NCBI GenBank assembly: GCA_013339895.1
Contig: JABACO010000012.1
Location: 8,878,653 to 8,942,652, forward strand
Reading direction: 5' to 3'
Source of the DNA: Ephydatia muelleri
Lineage: Eukaryota; Porifera; Demospongiae; Spongillida; Spongillidae
Length of the DNA stretch: 64,000 nucleotides
The translations under genes were made by a program, and so were the position numbers. This document shows, piece by piece, positions 52,101-61,100 of this stretch (position 1 is its first letter; the number at the start of each line of letters is the position of its first letter). Under the pieces are notes generated by a model. It saw only the letters and a program-made list of their open reading frames with translations. It was not told the origin of the DNA and ran no database searches.

Positions 52101-55100
52101 TGGAGTTGGAAGAAACCTGAAGGCTGACTACTGCTGGTGAAAGGGTGGTGTAACGAACGTTCTTGCTAAAGGTGATGGTGAGAATGCCAATGTTCATGTC
52201 CAGAGAGAAACGGGACACAAAGGGTCGAGTCAGGTCAGCACTGTAGTTGCCCACTGGTAAACGAACTTGCAGTAGTGGAAGGTTATTGTTGCTCATGTCA
52301 AACACATTGCCTGTTGTTATGGCAAGGTAGGAAGTGTTGTTGTATTGAAGCAACGGGGAAAGACTACGTATTTGGCTGAGATCATTAGATGTGACTGTGA
52401 TTGTAATGTTGGGGCTGTTGGTAGTAGAAACTTGACCAGCTGTCAAAGTGAAGCTGGTGGCATTCACCGCACTACTATAAACAGTTACGTAGGTTGCAGA
52501 AATAGTATTAGCCCTCACTGTTTCTGAGAACCGTAGGATGATTAACAATGGCTCCAATCCTTGAACCATCAATAAATCAAATGAAATCAATGTTGGAATA
52601 GTTGTGTCCACAATGAAGGGGCCTCCAATAGCTGTAATGGCGAGCAATGGGTTGCCAGCCATATCTTGCACCATCCCTGCTGCTATTGATAGAGTATAAC
52701 TTGCAGAAATGCTACGTGCTTTGGCAGCATTAAGATCATCAAATGTCAGATTAACAATCATGATGTAGCTATTAATGTTGGAGTTAAGTGAGCCGCCTGT
52801 CAGCCTGTACTGATTGGCACCTGGCAGCAGTGTGATGGCTGTGTAGTTGATGCTGTTGAAGTCAACAATCTCCGAGAAGGTGAAAATCAGTGCTCCAGTG
52901 TTGAGATCGAATGCAACGCCATTCAAAGATGGGGGAGTGGTGTCCTTGGTTATGACGCTATTTGTTCTTAGAGCACTTGTTGAGTTGATTGCAATGACCC
53001 TGTTTGCAGAGGTATCATTCAGTGCTGCACTGGTTAATGATAGGAACGCTAAACTAGCCAGTGAAGGAACAGCTTTTATGCTATTTAGTGCTGTAAAACC
53101 AATGATCAGACTCTGGACTTGTCCACTTGTGGAGTTGACTGTGCTACCTGTGAGGGACACCAGAGCTGATGAATTGGCCGCTGGTTGAATGTAGATATTT
53201 GAGGGATTGATTGTTGATGCATCGACTGTCTCATTGAAGGAGAGAGTTAGGACATTGCTGTTCAGGTCAAGGGCAAAAGAGATGACAAGTGGCCTGTTGG
53301 TATCAGGAATGAATCCAAATGCTTGTATAGGTTGTGAACCAGCGAGGACATTATTATTTTCATCTGCAACCATTAGTGATTTTGGCACTATGAATGTAGT
53401 TAGTGTAGACGTGCACAGGAATGGAATGCCCTTAATATTATTCAGGTCATCATTGGCAATGTATACAGATATCACAGTAGGGGAAACAGGTGTGTACTGC
53501 CCACCTAGTAGAGTATACATACTGCCCCCACTTCCACTTCCTGCCAGCACAATCATGGTCACATCGAAGGTGGATGAGTTAACAGCCTCGCTGAAGGTAA
53601 GCATCAACACACCTGTGTTGCGATCAAAGGTGAAGTTAGCCAAAGTAGGTGGTACCAAGTCAGGAAGGTACTGTGAGGCAGGAAGGGCATTGGACGTAAG
53701 AATAGGAACCAAGCTCAGGTTAAAACCGTCAACAACGGTCATTGAAGTGGCAGCAAGGTATGTGGTGTCATTATTCAGTGCAATTGATTGTCCTGCTTTC
53801 AGTATGTTCAGATCAGAGTCCAGGAGCTTTACAACAAGTACCTGCAATGACTGTGAAGGCAGCAGTGAACCACCAGAGAGTTTCAGGGAAGTGCTGGGGG
53901 TGCCAGCACTTGACTGCAGAGTGATGGCTGTGGCTACAAACCTTGATGTAACAACATATTCTGAGAAGACAAGTGAAAGGGTGCCATTACCAAGGGCAAA
54001 GGTAAAGGCTTGAAGAGTTGGTGGAGTGGTATCAGGAACAAAGTATGAGGCCTTCATTGGAACTGTTAGAGCCACCATGGTTAAACCATTAAGGTCTGAA
54101 GCTAGCCCAGTAGCAGCTGTAATATAAGTTCCATTTAGTGTATGAGCAAGGTTTGGAATGGACTTGAGAGTGTTGAGGTCTTGCATTGAAAGGGCAATGC
54201 TGATGCTTTCATTGCTTGTTGAGATGGGCAATCCACCTACAAGTTTATAGATGGAAATCATTGCTGATTGATTGGAATAAAAGCTGATGGCTGTTGGGTC
54301 AAAACCAGTAGGTGCAGTCACAATTTTGCTGAAGGAGATCACCAGGGTACCAGTATTCATATCAAGTCCAAAAGAAACAATACTAGGTCGTACTGTATCA
54401 GCTTTGTAGTTCACAACTGGAATTATTGCAGTCTGTTGGATAGGATTTCCAGCTCTGTCCATGATGGCTCCTAGAGACAGTGCAATGTAGATGCTCGTCA
54501 CGCCCCCAGCAAGCATTTGAGGTGTGAGACGCAAATTATGAAAGTCGCTGGAGGTGAGGTAAATGTTGACCACAGTGCCAAGTGATGCACTTGTGACATT
54601 TGAAGCCCCAGTGAGGTTAAACGAGACCTCTCCAGTGGATGCAGAGTAGAGAGTGATCAAATTTGGTTTGAGGGACTGGATATTGACAGGTTTTGAGAAC
54701 GAGAGTGTGATCAACCCAACACTCGCATCAAATGCAGAGAATGCCAGTAGTGTGGGAGGGGTGATGTCACCGATCAGCGACCGTACCTGGATTACACCTG
54801 CTGGAAGGGACCGACTGAATGTGTCCACTATCATGCTGGAGGTATGATTGAGCCAGGTTGTCAAATTATCAAGCGCTAGATTGGTCTTGGAAAGCACCAG
54901 TTGTACATCACTCACAACCATCTGGACTGTGATGATTGTCCCATCTTGTGATGAGATGATATTGGCACCTGTCAGGGTAACAGCCGTTGCATTGCTAAAT
55001 GGGGATGACTGTATGGTGGCATATGTGGGCTTGAAGGAATTTGCACGTACAATCTCATTAAACATGAAGGTAATAAGATAGCTGTTGAGGTCCAGGTCGA

Positions 55101-58100
55101 AAGCTGTTATCACAGGTGGTGTGGTGTCTGATATGTATGTAACAGGGTAGTTGAAGACATAGTTTGTAGAGGTGGAAGAAACTGGTTGAACAGGGTTACC
55201 AGACATGTCTTGGATAAAGCTGGAGTTAAGCCTGGCATAGCAAGTGACCAGTGACTTGCACAGAATCGGTGGAGATTTCAGTGCGTCCAAGTCGTAAGAG
55301 CTGAGATTGATCTGAACCTGCAACCCATTATTAATGGAATGGGTGCTGTTAGTAAGACCAACAACACTGGACCAACCGATTGTGGTTGAATCACTAGCAA
55401 AAGCAAGACCCGTTATGCTAATGGATGAGACATTTACTGGCTTATCAAAAGACAGCACGATTATTCCTTTATCCATGTCAATAAGATTCACCTGGACGAG
55501 CTTTGGTTGAACTTGATCACGAATAATTGAAGTGGCAAGTGCAGCATTAGTTGTTGCAAGAGCAGAATTTGGGAGGGAATACACCACATCCCTCACCATG
55601 CCACCTTGGATTGTTGCAAAGCAGTTTGAAACATCAGTGCATGCTGTTGAGAGCAAAATGTTGAAAAGGTCTGCAGTAGACAAGGTAATATTCACAATGT
55701 CAGTCGGAAACGAGGTTTTTAGAGTGCTATTAGCAGTTAGCGTCAAAAGTGCTGCAGTAGCTGATGCAGACCTCTGGAGACTGACACTAGTAACCATGAA
55801 GTTGAAGTTCTGCACAACTTCAGAGAAGCTCAAGCTGAGAACACCTGTGTTCTTGTCCAGTTGGAAGCTCTGGAGAGATGGAGGTGTGGCGTCCTGTATG
55901 TAATCTGAGGCTTGAAGAGCATTGCTTGAGCTGATTGAAGTGACAGGGGAACCACTGAAATCACTGACAGTCGTGTTGCTCAGCACAATGTAAGTGCTGA
56001 TAGCAGCCTTGGCCAGATTGGGATCTACCTTCATCGCATTTAAGTTTGCAGTGTTAATGGTAAAAACAATAACAGGTGTGTCTATCAGGTAGGATGGGCC
56101 GCCAGTAAGTTGGACAAAGGAGGTACTTGCTACTCTTACACCTGCACTCTGCAAGACTATCCCTTGCGCATTGAATGAGGAAGCATTAATGCTTTTTGAG
56201 AAAAACAGTGTCAGGTTCCCTGTGTTCATATCCAATATGAACTGCATGAGGTATGGAGGGTACAAGTTGTCAAGAATGTCAGCCACCTGTAGAGGCGTTG
56301 TCACGTTGACAGCGGGAAAGGCAGCTGGATATGAGTAATCCTTAATGAACAATGATGTCATGGTGAGGAAGGTGTTGTTGATGTTAGACAGCATACTCAT
56401 TGCTTGCAGAGTAGTGAACTGGGTTGTATCGATCTGAACAGTCACCTGAGTGCTGTCTGGACTGACACTCACACCAGAGCTATTGAGCAGGGTTGTGCCA
56501 GCCACACCGCTGGAGTTGGAATAGAGAATAATGGCTCCTGGCAGAGCAGTGGATGGGTTCACAGGCTCAGAGAATGTTAACACTAGCCTCCTGAGAGCAA
56601 CGTTGAGGGAGAAGCGCTGCAGTCGTGGGTTGATCGTGTTAAGGATGACCTGACTTGCCGGCAGGACCATCGTTGCGATCCTGTTGCCCGAGAGATCAGC
56701 CACTCCACTGCCTTGAATGAGGAGGTAGGTATTATCAAGGCTGGTCCCGATGTTGGGTGTCTTAATGAGTGTAAAGAAGTCCAATGGGCTCAGGGCGATT
56801 GTGAAGACTGAGTTATTCTGCTGCTCCAATGCTATTTTTGAGTTCCTCAGGAAAATTTGAGCACTGGGACTGCTAGCAGTGTTTTGGAGGACTAGATTCG
56901 AGTACACTATGCTAGCCACATCAATGTACTCAGAGAAGGTCATTGTCAGTAATGCACTGGACAGGTTTAGAGAGAATCCCTGGAATGTGGGTGCAGTTGC
57001 ATCGCCAATCACTGAATTGGCAAGAATAGTGATTGGATTCACTGGGTTTCCACTCACATCAGTAACAGCAGAAGGCAAGATGGAGAGGTAGGTGTTGGCA
57101 GGTGAATTGACCATCACACCTTGCTGCCGATAACCGACAAGCGTGGCATGGTCTACTAGAGAAAGGGTAAGATCCAGTGTGGTGGAATCAGAAGGTGGTC
57201 GTGTGCCACCAGTCAGGTTGTACTGAACAGAAGCACTTGTGAGAGAGTTCAGAATGGAAACAGACAGAGGTGAAAGAGAGGTTGCAGACACAACCTCATC
57301 AAAAGTCAGTGAAAGTACTTTTGTGCTTAAGTTGATTGAGAACTGTACCAAGCTACAGTTTTTTGTGTCCTTTATAAATGTAGTTACTCTGATACCATTG
57401 TCTGAAGGGATAGGAACTAGTGGAAAGCCCATGGGATAGTCCATAGCACCAGATGACATAACGGACAGATATGTCCTTAGTTCACTTGTTGTCAGGGGAG
57501 GTAGCAGGTGGATAGAGTTAAGAGCAGCTTGTGACAGAGACAGTGCCCATGTGTCATATGCTGCCATGGTGGCAGTGGCATTCATCAGATTAAATGTTGA
57601 AATAATACCAGACGAGTTAATGTATGGTTGCAGTGTATAAGCTGCTGGACTGACGTTCTTCACTGCCTCAGCGAAACTCAGAACTAGTATTCCTGTATTC
57701 ATATCAATCGTGAAGCTCTGAAGAGTTGGAGGAATAGTGTCTGCAGTATAATTGGATGTTTGAATAGTTACCAGTGTACTAAAGTTGTTGAAGTTAAGGT
57801 CTGATATGAATCCTGCCTTCACCTGAAGCCAGGTGGTGTTGACTCCCTTACCAAAGTTTGGTGTCACCTTAATCACATTGAGGTCCTTATTCAGAAGGCT
57901 AATGTAGAGTACTGTGACATTGGAGTTGCTGGATAGTTGGGTGGCACCAGTAAGAGCATAAGATGCAGTAATGCAAGAATTACTGGAACAGAGAGAAATG
58001 GAGGTCAAGATGACACTGTTTAGATTGATAGCCTCATTAAATGTTAGAGATAACAACCCAATAGTGAGGTCAAGACTGAATGCCTGCAGCTGTGGTGGAG

Positions 58101-61100
58101 TAATGTCTGATATGTAGGACTGAGCCTGGAGGGCTTTGCCATTGATGACGGATAGCACATTGGCTCCTCCTATGTCAGCTATCGCAAAGGCCTGCATGGT
58201 GAGCCATGTACTATTCCGGGACTTGGCTACAGTGGGAAGAAGCTTGATGCCGAGCAGATCCTGTGTGGTGATGATGACTGTGAGTGTATAACCATTGCCA
58301 GTAGTTGGGCTGGTGGAGAGGCTTGAGAGTGTGTAGGAGGACCTAGCTTTGGAGGAGTCTTGGATGGTGATTGCTGACGGTTCAAATGTCTTGACATCCA
58401 TCACATCGCTGAATGTCAACTGCATCCTTCCAAGGATCATGTCAAATGAGAAGGAGACCAAATATGGGAAGGCTGTATCAGGAATAATGGCTCCTGTCTC
58501 CGTAACATTTGTACTAGGAATGAAATTGCCTGCTCGGTCTTGAATGGTTCCGTTGTCCAGCTGAACATATACTTCACTGCCCCCGGTAAGCAACAAGCTG
58601 CCCTTGATGGCTTCGATATCACTCCTCACTGGTATAAATTTTACAACAGTGGCAAGGTTAGATGATGGGTCAATAATAGTTCCATTTGATAGTGGAATGG
58701 TGGTAGAACCGTCCCCAATATGTACACCAGAGAAGTTCAGAGAGGATTTCCTCACAGGCTCATTGAAGGAGAGGACAAGTTGGTCGGCATTGAGGTCCAT
58801 GGTAAACTGGATGAAGATGGGCTTTGTCGTGTCAGGAGTGTAAGAACTAACAGCCCTGGCAGATGCTGCAGGTATTGGAGTGACTTGGTTTGGAAGGGTG
58901 GCCAGATCACTCACAACGGAAGTATCCATGGAGAGGAATGTTGTTGTCTGGCTTGAAGCCAACTGGGAGAGCATTTTTACTGCAATGATGTCAGCAGGGG
59001 CCAATGTGAGGATTAGTGTTTTACTGCCGTTTGTTACCAAAATGATACCGACTGAGAGAGAGACGCTGCCAGTTGTATTAGTCAATGCTGCCTGAGATTG
59101 CAAGCTAATCCCTGAAAAGTTAAAAGGGGATGGGGAGATAGGTTCACTGAACTGCAGTGTGAGAAGCCCAATGTTCAAGTCAAAGTTGAATGAATTTAAC
59201 ATGGGTCGTGTGGTGTCGTATATCAGCTGCTGGACTGGAAAGCCTGCATATCCCGACAGTACAGTACTGCTTGGGTTGCCATAGTAGTCTCTACCTACAT
59301 CAACATCAGCAAGCAAGTAGCAGTTGCTACGCAACGTGCACAGGCCAGAGACCTTGACAGAGTTCAGATCCGAATAGGACAGAGTGATGCTTACTGTGGT
59401 GCCACTTGCGGACACAGAAGCAGGAAGGAGAGAACTTATGCGATAGTTTGGCACAGTCCCCTCAAAGAAAGCCTGCAGGATAAGCCCAGTCGAGTTAAAG
59501 GATGTCACATTAATTGCTTCTGAGAACGACAAATTAAGGAGACCAGTGTTCATGTCCAGAAGACTGAAGGCTACTACTGTTGGAGGAGTTGCGTCGCTAA
59601 CAAAGTCAGATATAGATAGAGATGCAGACACAGATGACAGACCATTCACATCATAAGCAGCACCTTTGCTGAGTATTAATGTGCAGTTGCTGCCAGGCTT
59701 GCATATCCCATTCATAGTAATCCTATTGAAATCTCCAGCTGAGATGGACACCTGAATAACAGGGGACACTCCTCCCAGTGCAGAGCTGGAGACAAAGGTA
59801 TAATTGGCAGAACCCGAACTGATGGTGATTAGAAAAAATTTCAGAGTGGATGTAATCATTGGGTTACTGAAAGATATTCCCATTGATTTGGTATTTAGGT
59901 TGAGGGTAAATGTCTGTGGTATGGGAGAGGAAGCATATTTCTCATATCCCATCACAGCCAGAGCAAACCTTGGACTGACACGAGCAACCATGTTACCACT
60001 TGTGTCGGTGATTGCTTCTGGATCAATGGAGAGGAAGGTGTTGTTGGGGCTTGTTGCTATGGTACCAAGGGACTGCAACATAGATACATCACTAGCTGCT
60101 AGCCCAAAGATGAGCACAGTGCTGAGATTGGTAGTGGTGATTGAAATATAGTTAGTTAACCTCAAAGACAGAGTAGGGAAGTCAGCACGCTCATTCTGGA
60201 TAAGCAGATGCCTCACGTCTAAGCTGCTGGGGTTTATTGGCTCATTCAATACCAATGTAAGCTGCAACAACAGAAGGTCCAGTGAGAATTTCTGGGCAAT
60301 AGGAGAGGTCACATCTGGAAGGACAGAGTCAGCTTGGGTTAATGAAACTCCCGTTGCATTATTGCCTGCTATATCCTGCACCAAGCCATTCGAAAAAGAC
60401 AAATAGGTGTAAGAGTTGTTCAGACCAAGGAGTGTGCTGTTCTTGATGATGTTCTGATCCAAAAGGGTAAGCTGAATAGTCACAACCGGTCCAGTGCTTG
60501 CAAGCATGACAGGTGAAGAGAGAACAAGTGACTGTCCAGCACCAGGCGAGCTGGAGTTGAGCGTGATCAACACAGGTGAAAAGGAAGACGACTGGATGGG
60601 CTCGCTGAATGTGAGAACAAGGCGTCCGAGGTTTTTGTCGAATGTGTACATGGACAAAGTTGGAGGGATCAGGTCTGCAGTGACTGCAATAGCCTGTATG
60701 GGAGAGCTGGTTGCCTGTGAAAGGAGTGCAGCCATGTCTTTTATGGTACCATCCTGTAACGTGATGTAGGTTGTGCTAACTGTCTGTCCCAATGGAGGAA
60801 TGGAACGAATGGCTTTCAAGTCAGCAGAGCTCAGTGTAACGTTGACGACAGTGGAGTACGCTGGGGCAACCTGGCTTGTCATCAGACTGTAGGACACCCC
60901 ACCAATAGTCTGATTAACAAGAGTAATTCCTCCTGTGTTGAGAGATGAGGCATTGACAGTTTCAGAAAAAGTCAGCAACAGGTACACAGGTTGTGTGGTA
61001 GCTGGCATTGTCAGCTGGAATGAAAGCAGGGAAGGTCTGACAGTGTCTGCTATTACAACTGCTGCCTGTGTGGCGTTGTCCGTGGTTACGGCTGTGATGT

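Larger units (their letters stand above)
44126..52610 (-). repeat. Higher-order repeat unit 2 (23 domains, r31 to r53)
   Basis: Begins with lengthened-strand domain r31 (GLEPLLIILRFSETV, near 52,555). Doublet r34/r35 at about 51,280 and 50,910, with CDRRGDC in the second member. Marker TNVLAITNGKALQ in r38 near 49,740. Second doublet r45/r46 at about 47,200 and 46,840. r42 has only the first cysteine of a pair. r52 carries a cysteine in the strand after SETV. Length is about 8.49 kb. Confidence 0.8.
52611..61050 (-). repeat. Higher-order repeat unit 1 (23 domains, r8 to r30)
   Basis: Begins with lengthened-strand domain r8 (insert ending PVYLLLTFSETV near 60,995, with the IPPLGQ helix-like segment). 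Cysteine doublet r11/r12 is at about 59,700 and 59,330. The marker ANVLSVINGKALQ in r15 is near 58,150. The second doublet r22/r23 is at about 55,630 and 55,250. r16 holds a further C-x5-C in its second strand (LCSSNSC). r28 has a lone first cysteine. Length is about 8.44 kb. Confidence 0.8.

Noticed and set aside
53207..54013. Plus-strand open frame of 268 codons, and many others of 60 to 200 codons on the plus strand.
   Set aside because: They lie opposite the repeat gene, have no domain of their own, and recur wherever the minus strand has repeated codon patterns; they are antisense shadows.
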